Assembly (NCBI GenBank): GCA_002494135.1
Contig: DLBG01000132.1
Span: 7,379 to 33,362 of the forward strand
Reading direction: 5' to 3'
Length of the DNA stretch: 25,984 nt
DNA from: Lachnospiraceae bacterium UBA7027
GTDB taxonomy: Bacteria; Bacillota; Clostridia; Lachnospirales; Lachnospiraceae
Every line of letters starts with the position of its first letter. Position 1 is the first letter of the stretch. Below the pieces are notes generated by a model, which made no database searches, was not told where the DNA came from, and was given only the letters and a program-made list of their open reading frames with translations. Position numbers and translations under genes: made by a program. Below, one piece after another: positions 15,576 through 23,718 of this stretch.

Positions 15576-16598
15576 TTAGTTATCCGAAACCCAGTATACC
15601 AGCGTATCCGTTGTTACCGGCAGGCTGAAGTCAACATCCCAGTGTCCCGACTCTTCCGGCATCAGTTGCGGTTCTTCGGCTTTCGCCTCATAATCCACGG
15701 TCTGTGTCGCGAATACGGTCGATCCGTACATGAAGGTTACCATGTGCGGTCCCTTATTCTTGTTATCCTGATCCTTTAAGTCATCCAGGGAGATTACCAT
15801 TTTACCGCTGCCGGTTGCTATATCGATAAAGAACTCAATCGTAATTGCAGGGAAGGTCGAGGGATCGATTCCCGTAATCTGTTTTATGATGCAGCTGTTG
15901 GAATCATTACCGCCGATTAAGACATCCGTATCAACCTTAAAGTCAATCTCGTCACCAATCTTATTGCCATTCTCGTCATGAAGCTGTACCGAAACGGTTC
16001 CGTCCGTTACGGTAAGACGCGTAATGGTGTTCATGCCCTGAATGCCCGAGCTTTCCAGTGTCTTAGCCATGAAGAGCATGGAAGGCTGAACCGCACTGCT
16101 CTCAAGAACTTTCTTAATGGTATCCACATCGGTTACTTCTACACGGAAGGATGTTCCGCGCACAGCCATTGTGGAGTTCGGTGTGTTGACTTCATATGTG
16201 GAACCGCTTCCGAGATCTTTCTGAATCTCGCAGGTTAAAGCACCCTTGGTCAGCTCGATTTTCGTCCGGCTGTCCTTACTGCTTCCTTCGGCAATCAAAT
16301 TAAAATCGGTATTCTGCTCTACATACGCAAGCTTGTCTTCATCCAGCATCAGCACCATGGAACTGTTTCCGTCCACATGGATGTAGTCGCCGCTTTGGAG
16401 CGCCATTCCTTCATAGGCTTCCAGATCCGTCACGTCTCCTCTTGTGACATAGCAGTGTCCTTCCGCTTTCATAACCTTGATGACGCGGAAAGTGTCCTGC
16501 TTCTTTCCGAGGAGGATGATTAACGCTACCAGACCTCCCGCTATTACCAGGCCTCCGGCAATAATGCCTATCAGTAAGCCTTTTTTACCTTTGTTCAT
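15576..16598 (-). CDS. Membrane-anchored FecR-domain protein with a C-terminal B-repeat-like module
   Basis: 340 residues. A short basic cytoplasmic tail (MNKGKKG) and one helix (about 8-31) anchor an extracytoplasmic region. The FecR-like domain covers about 40-205, with the signature VNTPNSTMAVRGTSFRV at 137-153. The segment 285-337 (VTFMYG, VDYEAKAEEP, LVYWV) resembles a single InlB-type beta-grasp repeat. There is no partner ECF sigma factor or TonB receptor nearby, so this is not classical iron-dicitrate signalling. In Gram-positive genomes FecR-domain proteins are mostly uncharacterised surface proteins. The start ATG at 16598 has AAAAGGGG upstream. It lies 63 bases after the giant MBG gene and just before the polytopic membrane protein, so the three are probably one operon. 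Confidence 0.87.
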   Translation of the reverse strand: MNKGKKGLLIGIIAGGLVIAGGLVALIILLGKKQDTFRVIKVMKAEGHCYVTRGDVTDLEAYEGMALQSGDYIHVDGNSSMVLMLDEDKLAYVEQNTDFNLIAEGSSKDSRTKIELTKGALTCEIQKDLGSGSTYEVNTPNSTMAVRGTSFRVEVTDVDTIKKVLESSAVQPSMLFMAKTLESSGIQGMNTITRLTVTDGTVSVQLHDENGNKIGDEIDFKVDTDVLIGGNDSNSCIIKQITGIDPSTFPAITIEFFIDIATGSGKMVISLDDLKDQDNKNKGPHMVTFMYGSTVFATQTVDYEAKAEEPQLMPEESGHWDVDFSLPVTTDTLVYWVSDN

Positions 16599-16661
16599 AT
16601 TTCTGTCCCCTTTTACAGAACTTATACTGTCACCAAAAACATATTCTCCGACATGTCTGTA

Positions 16662-19600
16662 TCAATGCTGTACATGGAAAGTATGGAAACCTTCCTTCTT
16701 TGTGAAGAACTTCACACCCGGCATATATGTGGATGCATCACCTTCTAAGGTGCAGGTTCCTTCCGTGGGAGTGCCGTACCGGTTCTTTGGCTCTAAGTAA
16801 AACTCGCCTTCACCGACCACGCCGCTCTTCATCCATGCAGGTGCGGTAATGACAACCATGCTCTTTTCATTTCCGGCCTTGTCCACAACTTTTACGTTAA
16901 CGGATTGTTTCTTTCTGTCCACCGGAAGATCAAAAGTCTTTACTCCGTCGCCATCCGTTACTTCCACTTCAACGCCGTTGACGTAAACCTTATCCAGGTT
17001 CTTGTCGTTTGCCATACCGAGAAGCTTTCCTTCTTCATCGCAGAAATAAACATTATTCTCTTCCATTTCGATGGTCGGAGCATCCGTATCAATCTGCATG
17101 GCAGCTATGGTTATACCCGCCGTCTGTTCGCCGGTATTTGTACTACGGATGTAGAACGTTCTTCCTGCCATCTCTTCGGTAAGTGTTACGGAAGAGGTCT
17201 TGAAGGAAGATCTGTCTCCTATGGAGATTTCATATCCGGCTGCAGGAGTTAGCTGTACTTCGGAAGTAAACCATCCTCCGGTGCCCTGCTTTCCGGTAAT
17301 CTCATAAGATCCGGCCGGAACAGGAAGATAGGAAATGGTAAAGGTTCCTGTCGCTACGTACTGCTTGTAGTTATCATTTTCAGGCAAAATCGCACGAACC
17401 GTATAGGTTCCGACACCCGTCGGCTTTGTTCCGGTATATGCGTCGTCCGGAGCGCCGGATGCCTTGTAAGAAATGCTTGCCTTGGATGTATCATGTGTGG
17501 AGGATGTAACTACAGGTGTAGTTGCAGCTCCGCCGAAGATGAAGCTTCCCATGGTAACGGAAGCCGATCCGGTTGCCTTTTCCTTCTTGGGTTCTTCTTT
17601 CTGTTTAATCGTAAATTCAACGGATGTATTCTCCGGCAGTTTGTAATTGGAAATATCCTCACCGGCAAAGGTTGCCGTTGCCGTATATTTGCCGGTCTCT
17701 TTCCTGGCACCGGTTACGGTTACGGTTACTTTTTCACCTTCCACAACGCCGTTTAAGGAAGCTGTAGGAAGATGTTCCTTGTCATCATAGGTAAACTCGG
17801 TATCACTCCAGGAAAGTGTCAGAGTCTTCGGGGCGATTACCACGGTAAGTTCTCCGCCCTGCGATCCGCCGGAATGGTTCGTATCAACGGATTCCACCGT
17901 ATACTGAATGCGATATTCACCGATTTCTTTTCCGATGGGAATTGAATCCGAGAAGTTCTCGGCTCCCTGCAGTCTGTAAACCACTTTCCCGCCTTCCGTA
18001 GCAGTTCCGGCCACGATCAGTTCCTGTTCGGATCCCGTGTAGGAAAGAGTTTTTTCAGCCGGCTCTTTGGTGATGAAAACGTCTTTCGGATTAATGGAAA
18101 ACTCTTCCGTTACCGATTCGGGCAATGCATAATTCGGATTGGAAAGTGCAGTTGCCGTTGCGGTATAAGTTCCTGCATTGATTCCGCCGCCGGTTACCGT
18201 TACGCTACAACTGTCGCCGTCAAGAAGATTGCTGACATTTGCGGTAATGCAATGTTCTTTTCCGTCATAATAAAATTCTATCCTCTCCCACTGCAGTTCG
18301 GCCTCAATGGGCTGAATCGTAAAGGCCATGGAAACGGCCTCGGGAAGCTTATAGTTTGCATTGGAAAGTGCCGTTACGGTGGCCGTATAAGTTCCGGCAT
18401 TTACCTGCGCACCTTCCACGGTTGTCGTGCAGACATCGCCTTCAATCAGGCCGGTGGCAACTGCCTGGGGCAGTTGCTCCTCTTTATTGTAGATAAAGGC
18501 TTTGTTTTCCCATTCAATGCCAACCGTTTTCTGACTAATGGTAACTTCCACACTGAAGATTTTGGATCCATCCGACTGATAATTGCCATCCGTGGCAACT
18601 GCTTTGTAATAAACCGTATATTTCTTTGCATCGGTTGCAGTCGGAATTTCGTCTTTGTACTCACCGCCTATGGTAAGGCAATACTGGAGTTTTCCGCCTT
18701 CCACTTCGCCGGCTTCCACCAGCGTCTGTGCGGTTCCGTTATAAATCAAACCGGTTATGGTTGCCGGATCTTTGGTGATTACCGTACCGGTTTTTTCAAT
18801 GGTAAATTCTGTGGTTACTTTCTCCGGAAGAATGTAGTTCGGATTGGAAAGTGCCGTTACGGTAGCCGTATGGGTTCCGGCTGTAATTGCAGCACCCGTT
18901 ACCGTTGCTGTGCAGGTATCGTTTCCGACCAGTCCCGTCACGGTTACTGTAGGACAATGCTCCTCTCCGTCATATACAAACGATGTATTCGCCCAGACGA
19001 ATCCGACCGTCTTCCCCGCTATGGTAAAGGAAGCCGTTACTTCATCCGGTAATGCATAATTTCCGTTACTCAGTTCAGTTGCCGTAGCCGTATAAGTACC
19101 GGCATCCGTCTTACCACCGCTTACGGTTACGCTGCAGATATCTCCCTCCAGCAGGTTGCTGACAACTGCCTTTGCAACGTGCTGCTCTCCGTCATAGGTA
19201 AACTCCGTATTGCTCCAGTATAAAACCGCTTCGCGTGCAGCGATGGTGAAACTTACCGTAACATTTTCCGGGAGCTTGTAATTTGTATTGGAAAGTGCCG
19301 TCACTTCGGCCTCATATGTACCTGCACTTACCTGTCCACCTTCTACGGTCAGATTACAGATATCTCCGTCCACTACGCCGCCGGGAACGACAGTGGGACA
19401 ATGGGACTGCTTATCATAAGTGAATGCCGTATTACTCCATACGAGACTGATTTCTTTCTGAGCAATCGTCACCTTTACGGATGCCGGTTCCGTATCCGCA
19501 TATGCGGCATGTGCGTCTCCGTTAAGTTCTTCTTCGTCTCCGACAATCTTATACCAGACGGTATAGGTACCTGCTGCCTCTTTGGTCGGAACGGTTTCGG

Positions 19601-22232
19601 AATACTCTCCGTCCTTGGTGAAGCTGTACATAATAGCACCGTTCTCAACATCCTGTGCCGTTACCAGTTCCTGAGAAGACCCGTCATAAACAAGGCCTTC
19701 CACGGCGACTGCTTTACCGGATGCTGCAACGTCGGATGCTTTGATTGTAAAGGTTATCTTCTTTGTAAGACCGGCTTTGTCTTCGGCAATCAGTTCATAT
19801 GCCGTATCTTCTTTGGATGCATAAAGTTTTACGTCGGCAACGCCGTCCACAAGGGAAAGTGCGGTTCCATTCAGGGTTACGGAATTCAGAATCTGATCAT
19901 CTTCCACCGTAAAGTGCAGGCTGCGTACTTCCAGTTCGGCACCGTCGGATAACGTAACTTCATTCTCCTCTTCATCCACGGCATCACCGATTTCCGGTGC
20001 CTGTGTATCGATTAATACGTCTTCTTCGAAAGGTACGGCTTCGGTATATTTACCGGTCTCGGTATGATACAGCCATACTTCTTCGATTTCTTCATCATAT
20101 TCGATTTCATCCGTAAAACTGTCCGGATCTTCCGGAGTAGCGGAAATGGTGTATCCGTCCGCAGGCTTAATGGTGATGTCCCCGGAGATGAAATAATTGT
20201 TCTTTCCCTGTGTTCCTTCCAGAGTATATGCGGGATCCGGTGCTGTTTCCAGTTCGGGATCCAGGGTGATTTTCCAGGTCGTTTTGTGATTTGCAATATC
20301 CGTTGCAACTACCGTAAAAGTTTTTGCCTTCGGCGTATTGTTGGTAAGTTTTACATGAGCCAGTGCATTATCCGTAAGTGCAAGCGCTTCCCCGTCAACG
20401 GTAACGGATACTAAAGACGGATAACTTATGATCTCAATGGGATCATCCCCGAAGTACTCGGGATCATCCGAATAATCATATACATCATAATGGTTGTCAT
20501 CCACATCGAACTTAACTTCTTTTGCTGCGAACGTAGCGGTTGCTCCGATTTCTTCCCCGGATTCTGTGCCATCCAGTGTAAGAGTCTCCGGACGAATCTC
20601 GGGACTGTCGATATCAATCCATATGCCTTCTTCGAAATAATCTCCCCATGCGGTTTCCGCACCGTCGGATTCTCTTACGAAAACGCCGCGTGGAAAATCA
20701 TAGCCGTCATGATTGCGAATATCATAATCGTTAATGATGACATACCCTTCCGGCGGAATCACCTTTACGGCTCCGTTGTAAACATCCATGCCGTTTAACG
20801 TAACGCCTTCGACTTTGGTACCTTCGATCGTGCATGCTTCTTCCGGCCATTCACAGTAAACAATAGGGAGGCTGTACCAGTCGCTTTCATAGGCCTCGTA
20901 TAAATCCGTAGCGTCCGTGTAGATTTTGATTTTGGTGGAACTCACCGCTTCATCAACATACTGGTCCTTTTGAAGTCCTATAACAGATCCGCCCATGTCC
21001 AGCTGGAAATGCAGTGTTGCTCCGCCTTTGATACCGGTTACCAGGTCTTCTACCAGCATGGTATGTCCAAAGGCCTTAAAATATGCGGTTTTATTCTCCG
21101 GATTGAAAACGATACCATCCTGAACACCCGTTACCGTAAAAGATGCAGATGCGGTTTCTTCGGGATATCCGAAGCTTTCGATCAGACCGTCGTCATTTAA
21201 TACAGGATCTGTTTTTTCCGCGGTAACCACTACCAGATAATATCCGGCGGAAGTCGGAGGAGCTGTGGTGTACTTCGTTTCATCCAGTACGGCTCCATCT
21301 TTATCCGTTTCGTAATACTTCCAGCTGAAAGTTCTGTCGGAACCCGTATATCCGGTCGGGGCTGGATTCGAAACATCCGAAGCATTTGCTTCTTTATAGT
21401 CCGACATTGTAACTTCCATGGTTCCCTCGGACTCCGTAAGGCTGTATACCGGATACAACTTCATAACACCGGAAGAAACCGTCCCGATTGCGGAAGTATC
21501 AAATGCGGAAGTATCGTTCGAATCTCCCAAAACCAAAAATGAAATAGTTTCTCCGGCTTTAAAGAAGAGTCCTTCCGTCCCGTCATAATCCGAAACAGTG
21601 GACCATCCGAGCAAATCACCCCGTTCCGGATCTGCTGCAACCGTAGGAGCAGCATCGTTCGAAACAAACTGAATATCGTAACCGGGGGCACTGGCGACAC
21701 AGAAGGTGTCTGTCACATTGTCATCCTGATAGTCGATGTGAAAACCATAGGTACAATAAAAGGTCAGTATATCATCATAGTCATGCGTTACGGACTGCAG
21801 TCTGTATACGGAAAGCGTATTCCTCTTTACAAATGCCGGAAAAGAGTCGGCATCACGATGTTTGAATGTAATGACGGGATTCTTGAAATAATCTCCGGTA
21901 GCTGTCAGTCTCTCTCCTGACAAATCTTCTGTCATGTATGTTTCCGGCATTGCAGCATCTATGCCTCTGCTGACAAGATAACATTTTGCCGCAGTACTGT
22001 CCGACGGAAATGTCAGTGTATCTCCTTCCCAGTAATATGTGCCTTCCTTCAGGCTGCCGACGCTTTCTTCCGTGTAGTCCTTTGCAACTGCTTCCAGCGG
22101 CATACCAACAACACTGAAGACCATTAACAGACTCAGTGCCATGGCAAGTGTTTCTCTGATTCTTTTACGCAGGGATAGCTGCGACTTCGCAGACTGTGAA
22201 TTTGCGGATACCTTAAGATTTGTCTTCCTCAT
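16662..22232 (-). CDS. Giant secreted MBG/Ig-like repeat protein
   Basis: 1,856 residues from ATG 22232, which has AAGGGGA upstream; an in-frame ATG at 22277 has no ribosome site. A long signal peptide (about 1-50) has a basic stretch LRKRIRE, a hydrophobic core and a likely cut after AVA. The first ~830 residues are acidic, Asp/Glu/Thr-rich Ig-like or beta-rich modules. Residues about 926-1542 hold six ~72-residue MBG-type repeats (WSNTxFTYDGxEH ... GTYTATxTxLSNxNYxLP) interrupted by two ~85-residue modules, with a third such module just before. Further Ig-like domains follow, including YEITGKQGTGGWF and PVDRKKQSVNVKVVDKAG. There is no LPXTG motif, terminal membrane helix or SLH domain, so attachment to the cell is unexplained. 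Adhesion or matrix building is an inference. Confidence 0.92.
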   Translation of the reverse strand: MRKTNLKVSANSQSAKSQLSLRKRIRETLAMALSLLMVFSVVGMPLEAVAKDYTEESVGSLKEGTYYWEGDTLTFPSDSTAAKCYLVSRGIDAAMPETYMTEDLSGERLTATGDYFKNPVITFKHRDADSFPAFVKRNTLSVYRLQSVTHDYDDILTFYCTYGFHIDYQDDNVTDTFCVASAPGYDIQFVSNDAAPTVAADPERGDLLGWSTVSDYDGTEGLFFKAGETISFLVLGDSNDTSAFDTSAIGTVSSGVMKLYPVYSLTESEGTMEVTMSDYKEANASDVSNPAPTGYTGSDRTFSWKYYETDKDGAVLDETKYTTAPPTSAGYYLVVVTAEKTDPVLNDDGLIESFGYPEETASASFTVTGVQDGIVFNPENKTAYFKAFGHTMLVEDLVTGIKGGATLHFQLDMGGSVIGLQKDQYVDEAVSSTKIKIYTDATDLYEAYESDWYSLPIVYCEWPEEACTIEGTKVEGVTLNGMDVYNGAVKVIPPEGYVIINDYDIRNHDGYDFPRGVFVRESDGAETAWGDYFEEGIWIDIDSPEIRPETLTLDGTESGEEIGATATFAAKEVKFDVDDNHYDVYDYSDDPEYFGDDPIEIISYPSLVSVTVDGEALALTDNALAHVKLTNNTPKAKTFTVVATDIANHKTTWKITLDPELETAPDPAYTLEGTQGKNNYFISGDITIKPADGYTISATPEDPDSFTDEIEYDEEIEEVWLYHTETGKYTEAVPFEEDVLIDTQAPEIGDAVDEEENEVTLSDGAELEVRSLHFTVEDDQILNSVTLNGTALSLVDGVADVKLYASKEDTAYELIAEDKAGLTKKITFTIKASDVAASGKAVAVEGLVYDGSSQELVTAQDVENGAIMYSFTKDGEYSETVPTKEAAGTYTVWYKIVGDEEELNGDAHAAYADTEPASVKVTIAQKEISLVWSNTAFTYDKQSHCPTVVPGGVVDGDICNLTVEGGQVSAGTYEAEVTALSNTNYKLPENVTVSFTIAAREAVLYWSNTEFTYDGEQHVAKAVVSNLLEGDICSVTVSGGKTDAGTYTATATELSNGNYALPDEVTASFTIAGKTVGFVWANTSFVYDGEEHCPTVTVTGLVGNDTCTATVTGAAITAGTHTATVTALSNPNYILPEKVTTEFTIEKTGTVITKDPATITGLIYNGTAQTLVEAGEVEGGKLQYCLTIGGEYKDEIPTATDAKKYTVYYKAVATDGNYQSDGSKIFSVEVTISQKTVGIEWENKAFIYNKEEQLPQAVATGLIEGDVCTTTVEGAQVNAGTYTATVTALSNANYKLPEAVSMAFTIQPIEAELQWERIEFYYDGKEHCITANVSNLLDGDSCSVTVTGGGINAGTYTATATALSNPNYALPESVTEEFSINPKDVFITKEPAEKTLSYTGSEQELIVAGTATEGGKVVYRLQGAENFSDSIPIGKEIGEYRIQYTVESVDTNHSGGSQGGELTVVIAPKTLTLSWSDTEFTYDDKEHLPTASLNGVVEGEKVTVTVTGARKETGKYTATATFAGEDISNYKLPENTSVEFTIKQKEEPKKEKATGSASVTMGSFIFGGAATTPVVTSSTHDTSKASISYKASGAPDDAYTGTKPTGVGTYTVRAILPENDNYKQYVATGTFTISYLPVPAGSYEITGKQGTGGWFTSEVQLTPAAGYEISIGDRSSFKTSSVTLTEEMAGRTFYIRSTNTGEQTAGITIAAMQIDTDAPTIEMEENNVYFCDEEGKLLGMANDKNLDKVYVNGVEVEVTDGDGVKTFDLPVDRKKQSVNVKVVDKAGNEKSMVVITAPAWMKSGVVGEGEFYLEPKNRYGTPTEGTCTLEGDASTYMPGVKFFTKKEGFHTFHVQH
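17607..19457 (-). repeat. MBG repeat array within the giant surface-protein gene
   Basis: Six ~216-bp units (type A) plus two intercalated ~250-bp units (type B), in the 5'-3' coding order A-A-A-B-A-A-B-A; a further B unit precedes the array. Conserved DNA words such as GGAAAGTGCCGTTAC (plus strand) recur once per A unit. The units are diverged enough that recent exact duplication is not evident. Confidence 0.85.
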
Positions 22233-22261
22233 AACTTTTTCCCCTTGATTTCCCTCTTCAT
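22229..22261 (-). CDS. Possible 10-residue leader peptide overlapping the giant gene start
   Basis: On the minus strand GAGGAG, eight bases before ATG 22261, precedes a ten-codon frame, MKREIKGKKL. Its TGA stop overlaps the giant gene ATG as ATGA. The GAGGAG lies in the loop of a CGAAGCG/CGCTTCG hairpin (22263-22284). The layout fits a translationally coupled leader, but it could be chance. Confidence 0.3.
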   Translation of the reverse strand: MKREIKGKKL

Positions 22262-22350
22262 ACGAAGCGCTCCTCAACGCTTCGAACGTTTTTCATTTTC
22301 TCCCTGTATTTCCTTTCCGGACCTGTTCTTTCACTGTCCGGACAGATAAA

Positions 22351-22379
22351 TCGGACCGGCAGTAAAACGGCCGGTCCGA
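22351..22379 (-). terminator. GC-rich hairpin after the membrane GGDEF gene
   Basis: TCGGACCGGC (22351-22360) and GCCGGTCCGA (22370-22379) form a perfect 10-bp stem with a nine-base loop. On the minus strand it starts 14 bases after the GGDEF stop. The following ATTTATCTG is a poor T tract, so it may be a weak terminator or attenuator that lets some transcription reach the giant gene. A perfect 12-bp palindrome, CTGTCCGGACAG, lies next to it at 22334-22345. Confidence 0.55.
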
Positions 22380-22393
22380 AAATGCTTCCTGAT

Positions 22394-23491
22394 TTATTCC
22401 GTAACAACCTGGTTTTTACCGTTCTGTTTTCCTTTATAGAGGCGCTCATCTGCGATTCCCACAAGCTTGTCAATCGAAAATCCCGGAGTGGATTCGCACA
22501 CGCCGAAGGTCATCGTAATCTTGATGGAATAGCCATGGGAAACAACAACCATGTCCTCAATCATGACACGGATACGTTCCGCAACATCCTGGGTAATTTT
22601 CTTGTTGCCGTCGATGGCGATTAAGAATTCCTCACCGCCCCAGCGGCAGACAACGTCATTCTCACGAAGACCGCTCATCAGCACACGTCCCGCATTCACC
22701 AGAACATCATCGCCGGACTCATGTCCGAATGTATCGTTAACCTTTTTAAAATTATCAATATCACAGAGAATCAGACCGAAGATACGGCCTTCCGCCTGGA
22801 GAAGTTCCATCTTCTCTTCCAGTTTCTGGTCCATAAAACGGCGGTTGTATAACGCGGTCAGCGGATCGCGGTTTGCTTCCACGTTCAGCGCCACGTTTTT
22901 ATGGGAAAGCGACGTGGTTTTCTGCGCCATATCCCAGTGAAGAAGCATTAAAAATCCGATAATGACAAAGAATGCAACCAGATAATTGTATCCGGTCAGT
23001 ACGATTTCCATGTACCTCTTAATCGGCAGAATGGATTTCGGATTGATTACGTCATAAGCGTAAAGGCCGGAATAAATCACCATCGCAGCCAGCGAAAAAA
23101 GAAAACTCACCAGCTCTTTGTTTTTATAGATATTCCAGGTCAGTGCAAAATAGAACACTCCCGGTATGGTTCCCAGAATCAGGAAGGCAAAACTGCATGC
23201 CCTTCCAAGATAAATCTCATTGATCGAACTGAAAATCCAGACTTCCGCAATGGAAAGAATGATAATGGTCCGATAAGCGCCTTTCTGTATCAGAATACGA
23301 AGCAGCTGATAGAAAACCGCCGTTCCGACGGCATACGCCCCAAGGAAGCTGTAGCCGAACGCAAATAATACAATCGCATATACCGCATGTATGATGCAAA
23401 GCGCATTTAAAATAACATTTAACTTGAAGGCTTCGTCAAAAAAACCTTCTCCGTTTTTTATCCCCTCAATATAGTGCTTCAGATTGGACAT
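22394..23491 (-). CDS. Membrane-bound GGDEF diguanylate cyclase
   Basis: 365 residues from ATG 23491, which has GGAGG five bases upstream; an in-frame ATG at 23515 lacks a good site. Six hydrophobic helices (about 23-45, 49-68, 72-92, 97-118, 126-146, 165-186) make a membrane sensor of no named family. A cytoplasmic GGDEF domain follows (about 207-362): DPLTALYNRRF, metal-binding Asp244 (CDIDNFKKVND) and the active-site GGEEF at 285-289. The I-site RxxD (Arg276 to Asp279) is five residues before it. It should make c-di-GMP and be feedback-inhibited. It is upstream of the giant MBG gene on the same strand, separated by 161 bases that contain a hairpin. It has its own sigma-70 promoter and is divergent from the phosphodiester glycosidase gene. 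Confidence 0.92.
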   Translation of the reverse strand: MSNLKHYIEGIKNGEGFFDEAFKLNVILNALCIIHAVYAIVLFAFGYSFLGAYAVGTAVFYQLLRILIQKGAYRTIIILSIAEVWIFSSINEIYLGRACSFAFLILGTIPGVFYFALTWNIYKNKELVSFLFSLAAMVIYSGLYAYDVINPKSILPIKRYMEIVLTGYNYLVAFFVIIGFLMLLHWDMAQKTTSLSHKNVALNVEANRDPLTALYNRRFMDQKLEEKMELLQAEGRIFGLILCDIDNFKKVNDTFGHESGDDVLVNAGRVLMSGLRENDVVCRWGGEEFLIAIDGNKKITQDVAERIRVMIEDMVVVSHGYSIKITMTFGVCESTPGFSIDKLVGIADERLYKGKQNGKNQVVTE

Positions 23492-23559
23492 CCAGACCTC
23501 CGAAACATTCCGCAAATGTGCTTGACATCTGTGCGGAACCCCTTTTTGAATTCATTTGT

Positions 23560-23588
23560 ATTTTACTTCATTTTAATCATTTTGTCAC
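23560..23588 (-). promoter_or_regulatory. Promoter of the membrane GGDEF gene
   Basis: On the minus strand GTGACA (rc of 23583-23588) and TAAAAT (rc of 23560-23565) are separated by 17 bases. The leader to the ATG at 23491 is about 60 bases. Confidence 0.65.
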
Positions 23589-23649
23589 TATTTATGTGTA
23601 ATATGACCAAAAGTGCACTCATATTTCTAGTGGTATTTCTCATTCTTTG

Positions 23650-23678
23650 TTGTACAAAACCACTAAATATGGTATGAT
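23650..23678 (+). promoter_or_regulatory. Promoter of the phosphodiester glycosidase operon
   Basis: TTGTAC (23650-23655) and TATGAT (23673-23678) are spaced by 17 bases. A 7-bp inverted repeat, TAGTGGT (23628-23634) and ACCACTA (23659-23665), flanks the -35 and could be an operator. Confidence 0.6.
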
Positions 23679-23718
23679 ACGATGGAATGAATGCGAAATA
23701 GCATATTAATGGATAGAA

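Noticed and set aside
18252..19052. 266-codon plus-strand frame inside the giant gene
   Set aside because: Mirror of the MBG repeats with no ribosome site. Its repeated words follow the repeat period of the real gene.
17607..19457. Regular repeats considered as a CRISPR array
   Set aside because: Units are ~216 bp, diverged and coding in one continuous frame; no short identical repeats with unique spacers and no cas genes.
23474..23677. Hydrophobic 67-codon plus-strand frame in the intergenic region
   Set aside because: No ribosome site, overlaps the promoters of both flanking genes, and its hydrophobicity comes from T-rich DNA.
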